NCBI GenBank assembly: GCA_016929295.1
Contig: JAFGJB010000281.1
Span: 1 to 34,084, forward strand
Reading direction: 5' to 3'
Length of the DNA stretch: 34,084 bases
Source of the DNA: Candidatus Zhuqueibacterota bacterium
Lineage (GTDB): Bacteria > Zhuqueibacterota > Zhuqueibacteria > Residuimicrobiales > Krinioviventaceae
The position numbers and the translations under genes are program-made. Under the pieces are notes generated by a model. That model searched no databases and was not told the origin of the DNA. It was given only the letters and a program-made list of their open reading frames with translations. Positions 1-7,897 of this stretch are shown here, piece after piece. Position 1 is the stretch's first letter. The number at the start of each line of letters is the position of its first letter.

Positions 1-14
1 ACGGGAGATGTACA

Positions 15-80
15 CGGACATTCGTCCGAGTGGGATAAATATCCCGCTCTATTGTCCGCCCAGGACGGATGTCCTGGGCG
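15..80. repeat. Three tandem hairpins with 4-nt loops
   Basis: Three inverted repeats follow one another within 66 bases. The first is CGGAC-ATTC-GTCCG at 15-28. The second is GGGAT-AAAT-ATCCC at 32-45, extendable to a 9-bp stem (28-36 with 41-49) with one G-T pair. The third is a perfect 10-bp stem at 57-66 and 71-80 with loop GGAT. All have 4-base loops. No T-run follows any of them, so they do not look like intrinsic terminators. They could be a REP/BIME-like element or the structured 3' end of an upstream transcript. Confidence 0.6.
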
Positions 81-86
81 ATCGTG

Positions 87-290
87 AAAACCGCAGAGAC
101 CGCAAAGAAGCGCCGAGAAAATCAAAACGTGAAAACACAATAGACTAATTTTGGTTTTTATTGTGATACTTTGTGTCTTCCTGCTGGATTCCTCCTGTAG
201 GATTCAGTACATTGATATTTGTCGATCAAAAGAATATGAAAGAAGATCTTGCAATTTTTCTCTGCGTGGCTCTGCGCCCTCGGCGGTTTT
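87..290. repeat. Imperfect inverted repeat, ~36-bp arms
   Basis: The segment 87-122 (starting AAAACCGCAGAG) and the reverse complement of 255-290 (starting AAAACCGCCGAG) align without gaps at about 27 of 36 positions. The repeat unit is built on CGCAGAG-type words. The arms enclose about 130 bp of non-coding DNA. Words of this kind are widespread as degenerate intergenic repeats in bacterial genomes. Whether this is a decayed mobile element or a structured intergenic repeat cannot be told from one copy. Confidence 0.55.
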
Positions 291-365
291 GGCTTTTTGG
301 TTGTGGCCAAAGGCCGCGCCAAGATCTCCGTGTTGAATAATACAGGCAAAATTGAAGGCAACAAA

Positions 366-1625
366 ATGGCAACCAACTCTTCGCAACACGACACCTTTTT
401 TGACATTCACTGTCATGCTTTCAACATGGCGCACCCGGCCCTCTTTAGTTTTCTTGAAAATGTCCGCAAATCGGGCACTGGCGACATTTTGAAAGAGATG
501 ATTTCCATCACTGATTTTCTGCCGAGTCGTAGCCTGTCGATGACCCGTCGTCACGTTCTCAATTTGCTCGCGGTCATGGAGAATGATGTCGGCGGCATGT
601 TTCTCTTGCTCGAAGACGATCTCGCCGGCGCCTTTCGCAAAGACGGCGGGCCGCCGTTTTTGACGGATGTCTTGCGCATCGGCGAGCATGACTACGAACG
701 GATCATCCTGACGCCGCTGATCATGGATTTCAATACTCCCACGGTGAAGGCGGACGAGATCTATTATGACCGGCCGCCGGAAAAACCTTTGCAGAAGCAG
801 ATCAATGACACGCTCGATGGCATCCGCCATTATGTGCGAGAGCGGCCGCGAGGCAAACTGGAGATCTATCCTTTTCTCGGCATCAATCCCGCCAATTATT
901 CTCTGGATGAGGTGCGAAAACTGCTCAACGACTATTTGGGATTGCATTCTATCTCGCGGCATCTCTTCTACAAGGCATTTTCAGCCTTGAGTCAACTGGA
1001 CTTTGCGGAAAAGATCTCCGGCAAGGGCCTGTTTGCCGGCGTCAAACTCTATCCGCCTCTCGGATTCGATCCGTGGCCGGAAGGGCAACCTGAGGAGATG
1101 GCCAAAGTCCATTATCTCTATGACTTTTGCCAGAAAAAGTCGATTCCGATCACGACCCACTGCGATGATCAGGGCTATCGCACCATACCGCTGGCGCTCT
1201 CGCAGGAATGGACGTCGCCTCGCCATTGGCGCAAAGTGCTGCATCACTATCCGCAACTGAAAATCAATTTCGCCCATCTTGGCAGACAATATTTGCGAAA
1301 ATTCGGCAGCAGGCGGGACATGGAGTGGTTCAACGAGATCATCGATTTGTGCTGCGAATACGATCATGTGTACACAGATTTTTCGTTCACCGGCAGCAAT
1401 CCGGAATTTTACGATCATCTGGTGGCGACCATGAATGATATGCCGACGCCGCAACAAGATGTTTTGCAAAAAAAGATACTATTCGGCTCGGATTTTATGA
1501 TACACCTGCTGGATGTCGAATCGTATTATGACTATATCAAAATATTTCATGAATCCCAATTGTCAAGTGAACTGAAGCATCAGTTTTGTTCGATCAATCC
1601 GGCGCGATTTCTATTTCAAAAGTGA
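366..1625 (+). CDS. Amidohydrolase-family metal-dependent hydrolase
   Basis: A 419-residue protein with the layout of the amidohydrolase (TIM-barrel) superfamily, amidohydrolase_2-like. An N-terminal metal-binding H-C-H lies at residues 15-17 (DIHCHAF). A TTHCDDQG segment has His265, an NFAHLG segment has His304, and LFGSD near the C-terminus supplies Asp376. These match the expected HxH...H...H...D metal ligands. The substrate is unknown. The frame is open from 249, but ATG 366 is preferred because GAAGG lies at 354-358 and the upstream residues fall in the repeat region. There is no signal peptide, so it is probably cytoplasmic. It starts the long + strand operon, and aroQ follows after 10 bp. 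The family assignment is firm; a specific reaction is not claimed. Confidence 0.82.
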   Translation: MATNSSQHDTFFDIHCHAFNMAHPALFSFLENVRKSGTGDILKEMISITDFLPSRSLSMTRRHVLNLLAVMENDVGGMFLLLEDDLAGAFRKDGGPPFLTDVLRIGEHDYERIILTPLIMDFNTPTVKADEIYYDRPPEKPLQKQINDTLDGIRHYVRERPRGKLEIYPFLGINPANYSLDEVRKLLNDYLGLHSISRHLFYKAFSALSQLDFAEKISGKGLFAGVKLYPPLGFDPWPEGQPEEMAKVHYLYDFCQKKSIPITTHCDDQGYRTIPLALSQEWTSPRHWRKVLHHYPQLKINFAHLGRQYLRKFGSRRDMEWFNEIIDLCCEYDHVYTDFSFTGSNPEFYDHLVATMNDMPTPQQDVLQKKILFGSDFMIHLLDVESYYDYIKIFHESQLSSELKHQFCSINPARFLFQK

Positions 1626-1635
1626 AAGGTGATAC

Positions 1636-2091
1636 ATGCTCAGAATCCTTGTCATTCATGGTCCCAATCTGAATTTGCTCGGCGAGCGCGAACCGGACGT
1701 TTACGGCACTCTGACGCTCGCAGACCTCAATGGCCAAATCGCCAGACTGGCGGAGAAACTGGCTGTGTCGGTTGAGTTTTTTCAGTCAAATCACGAAGGC
1801 GCCATCATTGACCACTTGCACGAAAATCGTAAAACCGCCGATGGCGTCGTCATCAATCCCGGCGCTTTGACCCACTATAGCTATGCGCTGCGCGATGCCA
1901 TTGCCGGCGTAGAATTGCCAACCGTGGAGGTGCACCTCTCGGATATTGACAGGCGCGAGCCATTTCGGCGCCATTCAGTCACCAAAGAAGTTTGCCTCGC
2001 GCAAATGTCCGGAAAGGGCGTGCACAGTTATCTGCAGGGATTGGAATTCCTGGTGACATATTTATCCCAATTACATATTGATTTTTCTTGA
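1636..2091 (+). CDS. aroQ: 3-dehydroquinate dehydratase, type II
   Basis: A 151-residue protein of the usual length for type II dehydroquinases. These are dodecameric cytoplasmic enzymes that dehydrate 3-dehydroquinate to 3-dehydroshikimate in the shikimate pathway. Visible landmarks are [11 protein letters not shown] at the N-terminus, catalytic Tyr23 (EPDVYG) with lid Arg18, the NPGALTHYS substrate loop (74-82) and catalytic His100 in EVHLSD. The usual EVHLSN-I-HARE stretch reads HLSDIDRRE here, a modest departure from the common consensus. AAAGGTGA at 1625-1632 is the ribosome binding site for ATG 1636. It is co-oriented and 10 bp from the preceding hydrolase gene. Confidence 0.95.
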   Translation: MLRILVIHGPNLNLLGEREPDVYGTLTLADLNGQIARLAEKLAVSVEFFQSNHEGAIIDHLHENRKTADGVVINPGALTHYSYALRDAIAGVELPTVEVHLSDIDRREPFRRHSVTKEVCLAQMSGKGVHSYLQGLEFLVTYLSQLHIDFS

Positions 2092-2126
2092 GCAGAACGC
2101 TATATTGATTGGTTTGTGGAGATATC

Positions 2127-3839
2127 ATGAAGAATAATGAGGTAGCCGATATACTCGAAAAATTTGCCGACGTCCTCGAGTTCAAGGGCGACGTCGGATT
2201 CAAGATCAACGCCTATAGAAAGGCGGCGCGCGCCATTGTAGATCTTGGTGATGATATTGAAAAACTTTGGCGGGAAAATCGACTGGGGGACATACCGGGC
2301 GTCGGCAAAGCGCTGCAGGAAAAAATTGATCAATTTCTCCGCAGCGGTCGCATCCGTCAACTGGACGAGCATCTCGCCACAGTCCCCAGAGAGCTGTTTC
2401 AGCTTTTAGAAATCCAGAATTTTGGTCCAAAAACGGCAGCGCTCGCCTACAAGGAATTGGGCGTCGAGACAATAGAGGACTTGCAAACGGCGATCGACAA
2501 TGGCTCGCTGGCCTCCCTTCCAGGCATGGGCGCGAAAAAGGTCGCCAAAATCAGCAAAAGCCTCGAACTGCACGCGCGCGCTGAGAAAGAAATTTCCATT
2601 GGCATGGCAACCATCATCGTCGCCGAGCTGATGGATTATCTGCGCGAAAAGGCGGGTGATAAAGCGCAGAGAATGTCTGCGGCGGGTTCAGTGCGTCGTA
2701 ACAAAGAGACGGTCCACGATATCGATATACTTGTCGAGACAGATTATGGTGAAGAGGTGATCAAGCTCTTGACTGAATTTCCCCGGGTCACCCGCATCCT
2801 CGGCGCCGGCGCCACCAAGGGCAGCGTGTTGTTGGATGATCGTCACCAGATTGATCTGCGGGCCATCCAGTCGCAGAGCTATGGCGCTGCACAGCAATAT
2901 TTCACCGGCTCCCAGGCCCATAATGTCAAGCTGCGTGAAATGGCGAAAAAGGCGGGATACAAGATCAATGAGTGGGGCATATTCCGGGGAGATGAAAAGG
3001 TCGGCGGAGAAAACGAAGAGGATATCTACCGGATCATTGGCCTGCAATGGATGCCTCCTGAGTTGCGCGAGGACAGAGGGGAGATAGAGGCGGCGGCTGA
3101 GAATCGCATCCCTCGACTGGTCGCTCTTGAGGATATCCAGGCGGACCTGCACATGCACACAACCAAAAGCGATGGTCAGCATTCCCTCGAACATCTCGTT
3201 GAATATGTCCGGCAGCGCGGCTACCGTTACATGGCGGTATGCGATCATTCAAAAAGCGCTATTTATGCCAATGGCCAGAGTGAGCAGCGGCTGTTGCAGA
3301 CGATCGCCGATATTCGTTCCCTCAATGAAAAACTCGAAAACTTTACTGTCCTTGCCGGCATCGAGGTTGACATACTTGCCGATGGCTCGCTCGATTTCAG
3401 CGACGATATTTTGCGCCAACTCGATTTCGTCGTCGCCTCGATTCACAGCGCCTTTCAAACGGATCCGACGGATCGAACGATTGCGGCGATCGAGAATAAA
3501 TATGTCGATGTCATTGGTCATCCAACCGGTCGATTGATTTCGCGGCGGCAGGCATTTGAGCTCGATATGGATCGCGTCATCGCCGCGGCGTCAAAGACGG
3601 GCACAGCACTCGAAGTGAACTCTTTTTGGGATCGACTGGATCTCAATGATATCAATGTCCGTAAAGCAGTGAGCGGCGGTGTCAAGATTTCCATCAATAC
3701 AGATGCGCATCACGAAAAACATCTGCGCATGATGGCGCTGGGCGTCGGCACTGCACGACGCGGCTGGGCGCGCAAGGAAGACGTGATCAATACGTATTCG
3801 CTCGACCAGCTGCGCGCGTGGCAGAAGCGCCATCGTTAG
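2127..3839 (+). CDS. polX: DNA polymerase X with PHP domain
   Basis: A 570-residue family X DNA polymerase of the bacterial PolX type, expected to fill gaps in base-excision repair. The order is: N-terminal 8-kDa-like helical region with a helix-hairpin-helix at about 54-70 (DIPGVGKAL), a second HhH at 131-141 (LPGMGAKKVAK), and the nucleotidyltransferase centre GSVRR...HDIDILVE with Asp198 and Asp200 plus Asp243 in HQIDLR. A C-terminal PHP domain from about 338 has DLHMHTTKSDG, AVCDHS, VIGHPTGR and INTDAH, the metal-binding set for 3'-5' exonuclease activity in this family. ATG 2127 is chosen over the in-frame TTG at 2109 because GGAGA at 2118-2122 sits just upstream. The stop overlaps the next open frame. 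Confidence 0.94.
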   Translation: MKNNEVADILEKFADVLEFKGDVGFKINAYRKAARAIVDLGDDIEKLWRENRLGDIPGVGKALQEKIDQFLRSGRIRQLDEHLATVPRELFQLLEIQNFGPKTAALAYKELGVETIEDLQTAIDNGSLASLPGMGAKKVAKISKSLELHARAEKEISIGMATIIVAELMDYLREKAGDKAQRMSAAGSVRRNKETVHDIDILVETDYGEEVIKLLTEFPRVTRILGAGATKGSVLLDDRHQIDLRAIQSQSYGAAQQYFTGSQAHNVKLREMAKKAGYKINEWGIFRGDEKVGGENEEDIYRIIGLQWMPPELREDRGEIEAAAENRIPRLVALEDIQADLHMHTTKSDGQHSLEHLVEYVRQRGYRYMAVCDHSKSAIYANGQSEQRLLQTIADIRSLNEKLENFTVLAGIEVDILADGSLDFSDDILRQLDFVVASIHSAFQTDPTDRTIAAIENKYVDVIGHPTGRLISRRQAFELDMDRVIAAASKTGTALEVNSFWDRLDLNDINVRKAVSGGVKISINTDAHHEKHLRMMALGVGTARRGWARKEDVINTYSLDQLRAWQKRHR

Positions 3840-4636
3840 GTGTCGCCGACGGACAGGAGAAATCTCTGGCAGAAAACGGAAAACAATTGCGCGGCTATTT
3901 TGCCTCGACACGCACGCCGTTTTACGGCGTGTTTTTGACAGCGCCGCTGTTGCTGCTATACGAATTTTTTATTATATTTTTTCGTTATGACCAGGAAAAT
4001 TACACGCGCAATGCGGCGGATGTGTGGATCAAGTATTTTATTCAGCATTTTGGCGCCCATGGAACCTTTGCATTTGGACTGCTGATCCTGGTTTTTGTGG
4101 CGTTCGGCTTCATTTCGATGGTGCGCACAAAGCTGGACTTGAACTTGAAATATGCCCTCTATGCAATTTTCGAGAGCAGCGTTTATGCCTGGCTCCTCGC
4201 GTTCATCGCGTCGTGGTTGACATCATTCATTCTCATCCATCTGCGGATGGATGATCAAACACAGTTCAACCTGGTCCTGGCGCTTGGCGCCGGCGTTTAT
4301 GAGGAGCTGATTTTTCGCGCTATTGGCTATGGTCTCGTTCCCCATCTGTTGTCAGCTCTTTTCCGTCTGCCCGATATGTTGCGACGTGGCGCAAGCGAAC
4401 AGCGAAAATCGATAAACATGCACATCGGATTTGAATTGAAACTTTTTGCTGCCCTCATTTCGTCGATTTTATTCGCCTGGCTGCATAATGTCAGCTCTTT
4501 TTCGCTGGCCGATTATACGACGCTCTATCGCTTTTGCATGGGTTTGCTCTTTTGTCTCTTGTTTGAAATCCGCGGACTGGGTGTGACCGTATGGACGCAT
4601 AGCTTGTATGATGTTTTCGTATTCTTGTTGGCATGA
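3818..4636 (+). CDS. CPBP-family intramembrane metalloprotease
   Basis: A hydrophobic protein with about six membrane segments and the three CPBP (Rce1/CAAX-like) motifs: EELIFR at residues 162-167, FAWLHN with His223, and THSLYD with His261 and Asp265. The glutamate and histidines are the presumed active site inside the membrane. The substrate is unknown. The start is uncertain. GTG 3818 overlaps polX by 22 bp and lacks a ribosome binding site. An AGGAG at 3855-3859 instead points to a CTG at 3866 (residue 17), which would remove a non-conserved hydrophilic tail. A TTG at 3887 is a further option. The gene ends 7 bp before mltG. Confidence 0.85.
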   Translation: MAEAPSLGVADGQEKSLAENGKQLRGYFASTRTPFYGVFLTAPLLLLYEFFIIFFRYDQENYTRNAADVWIKYFIQHFGAHGTFAFGLLILVFVAFGFISMVRTKLDLNLKYALYAIFESSVYAWLLAFIASWLTSFILIHLRMDDQTQFNLVLALGAGVYEELIFRAIGYGLVPHLLSALFRLPDMLRRGASEQRKSINMHIGFELKLFAALISSILFAWLHNVSSFSLADYTTLYRFCMGLLFCLLFEIRGLGVTVWTHSLYDVFVFLLA

Positions 4637-4643
4637 GAAAAAG

Positions 4644-5702
4644 ATGAAAATGAACAGGCGCACATTCGTTCTCATTGCGGTCGGCTCGCTGCTGACGGTT
4701 CTGATCATCGGCTGCTTGCTGATCATCTATGTCCTGTATATACCGTTATCGCCGAAAAAGAGCGCCAGGGATGTCGATATCATTGTACGTTGGGGCGCAT
4801 CCCTGGGTGAAGTGGCCATCGAGCTGGAAGATAAGCAAGTCGTGCGCAGTCTCGACCAGTTCAAATTGACCGCTGAACTCTATAAAAAAACCGGCAAACT
4901 TCGAGTCGGGAAATTCACCCTCAAAGAGGGCATGTCGAACTATCGCGCTTTGATGGCGCTGGTCGAGGGGCCGCAGAGTTATATCAACTTCACCTTGCCG
5001 GATGGCTACGATTCCCGACGATTTGCTCGCATCATCGAGCATCATCTCGAGATCGATTCCACCGAGATCGTCACCCTGGTGTCCGATTCCATTTTCATTG
5101 GCGAGCTGGGCCTGGCGACACGTTCGCTGGAAGGTTATCTGTTTCCAGAAACTTACAGTTTCACCTATGGCGTCTCGGCGGAGCATGTGCTCACAGCGCT
5201 TGTCAGTCAATTTAAAAGAGTGGTCAATGACAGTCTGATGCAGAAAGCTGCCGAAAAGGGATGGTCATTGAACGACGTCCTCACCCTGGCATCCATCATT
5301 GAAGGAGAAGCCCTGGTCGATGGCGAGATGCCGATCATCTCGTCGGTCTATCACAATCGTCTGCGCATCGGCATGCCGTTGCAGGCAGATCCGACCATTC
5401 AGTACATCATCCCGGATGGACCGCGACGACTGCTGTATCGCGATCTCGACATCGATTCACCCTACAACACCTACAAATACCGCGGTCTGCCGCCCGGTCC
5501 GATCAACAATCCGGGCATCCATGCCATCAAAGCTGCTATTTTCCCGGCGGAATCAAACTATCTCTATTTTGTCGCAAACGGTGACGGCACCCACTCTTTC
5601 AGTGAAAATTATACCCAGCATTTGCGCGCTAAAGAGAGATTTGATGCCTATCGCCGGCAGGTGGTCAAAGAAGAACAGCAGAAAGTACGCGATGAGCAGT
5701 AA
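4644..5702 (+). CDS. mltG: Endolytic murein transglycosylase MltG (YceG-like)
   Basis: A 352-residue single-pass inner-membrane protein that cleaves nascent peptidoglycan strands and so sets glycan chain length. The membrane anchor is at about residues 8-34 (VLIAVGSLLTVLIIG...). A LysM-like and linker region follows, then the YceG domain, with SLEGYLFPETY at 161-171 and the catalytic glutamate E220 in LASIIEGEA, followed by VYHNRL and GMPLQADPTIQY. All family landmarks are present. The frame is open from ATG 4608, inside the CPBP gene. ATG 4644, just after the CPBP stop, is preferred because it gives the usual short basic N-terminus; ATG 4650 is also possible. The 3' end overlaps the helicase gene by 11 bp. 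Confidence 0.92.
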   Translation: MKMNRRTFVLIAVGSLLTVLIIGCLLIIYVLYIPLSPKKSARDVDIIVRWGASLGEVAIELEDKQVVRSLDQFKLTAELYKKTGKLRVGKFTLKEGMSNYRALMALVEGPQSYINFTLPDGYDSRRFARIIEHHLEIDSTEIVTLVSDSIFIGELGLATRSLEGYLFPETYSFTYGVSAEHVLTALVSQFKRVVNDSLMQKAAEKGWSLNDVLTLASIIEGEALVDGEMPIISSVYHNRLRIGMPLQADPTIQYIIPDGPRRLLYRDLDIDSPYNTYKYRGLPPGPINNPGIHAIKAAIFPAESNYLYFVANGDGTHSFSENYTQHLRAKERFDAYRRQVVKEEQQKVRDEQ

Positions 5703-7896
5703 AGCGAAACAATCATTTGATCGGCTATTGGGTGATCTCAATGAGGCGCAAAGGCAAGCTGTCACGCAACTCGACGGCCCCGTACTCATTCTCGCGGGCG
5801 CCGGCAGCGGCAAGACGCGTGTCTTGACCTATCGAATTGCCTACCTGATTGCCGGCGGCAAAGCGACGGCCAGAGATATCATTGCATTGACATTCACCAA
5901 TAAAGCGGCCGGTGAAATGCGAGAACGCGTCCATAAACTTGTTCCGGAATCGGTGGCGACCATGTGGGTAGGAACGTTCCATTCATTGTTCGCCAGAATT
6001 TTACGACGCGAAGCCGATCGAATCGGCTTTTCGCCCAATTTTACCATCTATGATGCGGATGACCAGGAAGCGCTGATCAAGACCATCCTGAATGAAAACG
6101 GCGTCTCCCTGCAAGTGCATTCGCCCAAATTGATCGCCTACACCATCAGTCGCGCTAAAAATGCCATGATCAGCCCGGAGGAGTTACAGCGCGAAGCTGA
6201 TAATCCGCTCAAACAGGTCGCCGCCACCGTCTATCATGAATACATGCGTCACTTGCGCCGGCTCAATGCCATGGATTTTGACGATCTGTTGGTCAAACCG
6301 ATTGAGCTCTTTGCCTTATATCCTCTGGTCAAGGAATACTACCAGGACCGATTTCGCTACATCATGGTGGATGAATATCAGGACACGAATCGCGCCCAAT
6401 ATCTGGTTCTGCGTGAATTGGCGGACAAATTCAAAAACATTTGCGTTGTCGGTGATGATGACCAATCGATCTATCGCTGGCGTGGCGCCGAGGTGCGCAA
6501 TATTCTGGAATTTGAGAGGGATTATCCGGCTTGCGCAAAATATCGTCTGGAGCAAAATTATCGCTCGACGCCGGCCATTCTCGGCCTGGCGCATTCGGTG
6601 GTGACAAAGAACAGAGAACGCCACGAAAAGAAATTATGGACTGAAAAGAAAAATGGCGAGCTCGTCTCTCTGGTGTCTGTTTACGATCAGCGCGAGGAAG
6701 CTCGCCTGATTGTGGAAAAGATCAGCGCCGAGTTTCGCAAGGGCGAACGAAAATTCGGCGATTTCGCCGTCCTCTATCGCATCAACGCTCAATCGCGTTC
6801 GCTTGAAGACGGCTTCCGGATCGAAGGTATTCCCTATATCATCGTCGGCGGCATTCGATTTTATGAACGCAAGGAAATTAAGGATGTGTTAGCGTATCTG
6901 CGGCTTTTGGTCAATCCCGCCGATACGATCAGCCTGAAACGCATCATCAACTATCCGGCCAGAGGCATTGGCGAAGCGACGATCGCCAAAATCGATGCCT
7001 ACGCTCGCGAGCAAAAGCTCTCTTTTCTGGCGACTCTCGACCATGTTGAAAAAATGAGCGGACTGCAAAAGCGGACGGCGGAGCGATTGATTCTTTTTGC
7101 CCGGCTAATCAGGAAATATCAGGCGCTGCAAAACCAGGTCTCGGCTGCGGAATTGGCCTCGACACTGGTGGAGGAGTTGGGCATTCTGCGGCAATTCAAG
7201 GAGGAAAATACCATCGATTCCGCGACGCGCGCCGAGAATGTCCGCGAGCTGCTGCAAGCGATTCATGAATTCTCCGCAGCCGGCGGCGAGGAGAACACGC
7301 TGGCCGCCTATCTGCAGCAGGTGTCGCTCATCACCGATCTGGATACGTGGGATGACCGGGCGAACGCCGTCACCCTCATGACCTTGCATGCGGCAAAAGG
7401 GCTGGAATTTCCGGTCGTTTTCATCGCGGGACTGGAGGAGGGTTTGTTCCCGCTATCGCGCAACATTGATGATCCGCGTGACCTGGAGGAGGAACGTCGT
7501 TTGTTTTATGTCGGCTCGACTCGCGCCAAGGATAAACTCTATCTTTTCTGGGCGAAGAATCGCCAGCGATTTGGCGAATCTCGCAGTTATAAATCACGTT
7601 TTCTCAAAGAAGTTGATATGAACTTTGTCACCACCGAGGAAAGCCCGACGATTGCGCGAGAAAGAAGAGGGCAGTCGCAAATCAGCTACAGCTACGACGC
7701 CATGCCGCATTACGAAGAAGAATCGCAGGAAACAGTCGAGTTCAATGTCGGCATGCGCGTTCGCCATCAAACGTTTGGCAAAGGCACCATCCTCAGCGTC
7801 GAGCCGTCAAGCGGCGGCGCCAAACTGGTGGTGAATTTTGACAGGGTCGGAAAAAAACGTCTTGTACTACCTTTTGCACAACTGGAGATATTGTGA
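5692..7896 (+). CDS. pcrA: UvrD/PcrA-type superfamily 1 DNA helicase
   Basis: A 734-residue ATP-dependent 3'-5' DNA helicase for excision repair and removal of recombination or transcription complexes. SF1A motifs appear in order: Walker A AGAGSGKT (35-42), ALTFTNKAAGEM, VDEYQDTN (Walker B), VVGDDDQSIYRWRGA, LEQNYRST, VTLMTLHAAKGLE and EERRLFYVGSTRA. The C-terminal 45 residues (VGMRVRHQTFGKGTI...) form the Tudor-like fold that contacts RNA polymerase in PcrA and UvrD. The start is ATG 5692, inside the last codons of mltG and in frame with the motifs. The open frame upstream to 5299 is a shadow of mltG. PcrA and UvrD cannot be separated by eye. Confidence 0.94.
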   Translation: MSSKAKQSFDRLLGDLNEAQRQAVTQLDGPVLILAGAGSGKTRVLTYRIAYLIAGGKATARDIIALTFTNKAAGEMRERVHKLVPESVATMWVGTFHSLFARILRREADRIGFSPNFTIYDADDQEALIKTILNENGVSLQVHSPKLIAYTISRAKNAMISPEELQREADNPLKQVAATVYHEYMRHLRRLNAMDFDDLLVKPIELFALYPLVKEYYQDRFRYIMVDEYQDTNRAQYLVLRELADKFKNICVVGDDDQSIYRWRGAEVRNILEFERDYPACAKYRLEQNYRSTPAILGLAHSVVTKNRERHEKKLWTEKKNGELVSLVSVYDQREEARLIVEKISAEFRKGERKFGDFAVLYRINAQSRSLEDGFRIEGIPYIIVGGIRFYERKEIKDVLAYLRLLVNPADTISLKRIINYPARGIGEATIAKIDAYAREQKLSFLATLDHVEKMSGLQKRTAERLILFARLIRKYQALQNQVSAAELASTLVEELGILRQFKEENTIDSATRAENVRELLQAIHEFSAAGGEENTLAAYLQQVSLITDLDTWDDRANAVTLMTLHAAKGLEFPVVFIAGLEEGLFPLSRNIDDPRDLEEERRLFYVGSTRAKDKLYLFWAKNRQRFGESRSYKSRFLKEVDMNFVTTEESPTIARERRGQSQISYSYDAMPHYEEESQETVEFNVGMRVRHQTFGKGTILSVEPSSGGAKLVVNFDRVGKKRLVLPFAQLEIL

Positions 7897-7897
7897 G

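Larger units (their letters stand above)
1..365. other. Non-coding repeat-rich leader of the window
   Basis: I see no convincing gene here. Short open frames exist, but none has a ribosome binding site or recognisable protein. The stretch holds three consecutive hairpins (15-80) and then two diverged copies of a purine-rich repeat in opposite orientation (87-122 and 255-290), both listed separately. The DNA between the arms has a low-complexity character, including a CTTTGTGTCTTC segment at 169-180. That is reminiscent of the degenerate intergenic repeats found in many environmental bacterial genomes. No promoter for the downstream operon could be picked out with confidence. Confidence 0.6.

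Noticed and set aside
15-80. Reading the hairpins as terminators
   Set aside because: None is followed by a T-run, so intrinsic termination is unlikely in either direction.
204-962. A 252-codon open frame on the minus strand
   Set aside because: It is antisense to the amidohydrolase and runs into the repeat region. It has no ribosome binding site or domain.
5299-5691. A 131-codon N-terminal extension of the PcrA/UvrD helicase
   Set aside because: The segment is an out-of-frame reading of mltG. Helicase homology begins just after ATG 5692.
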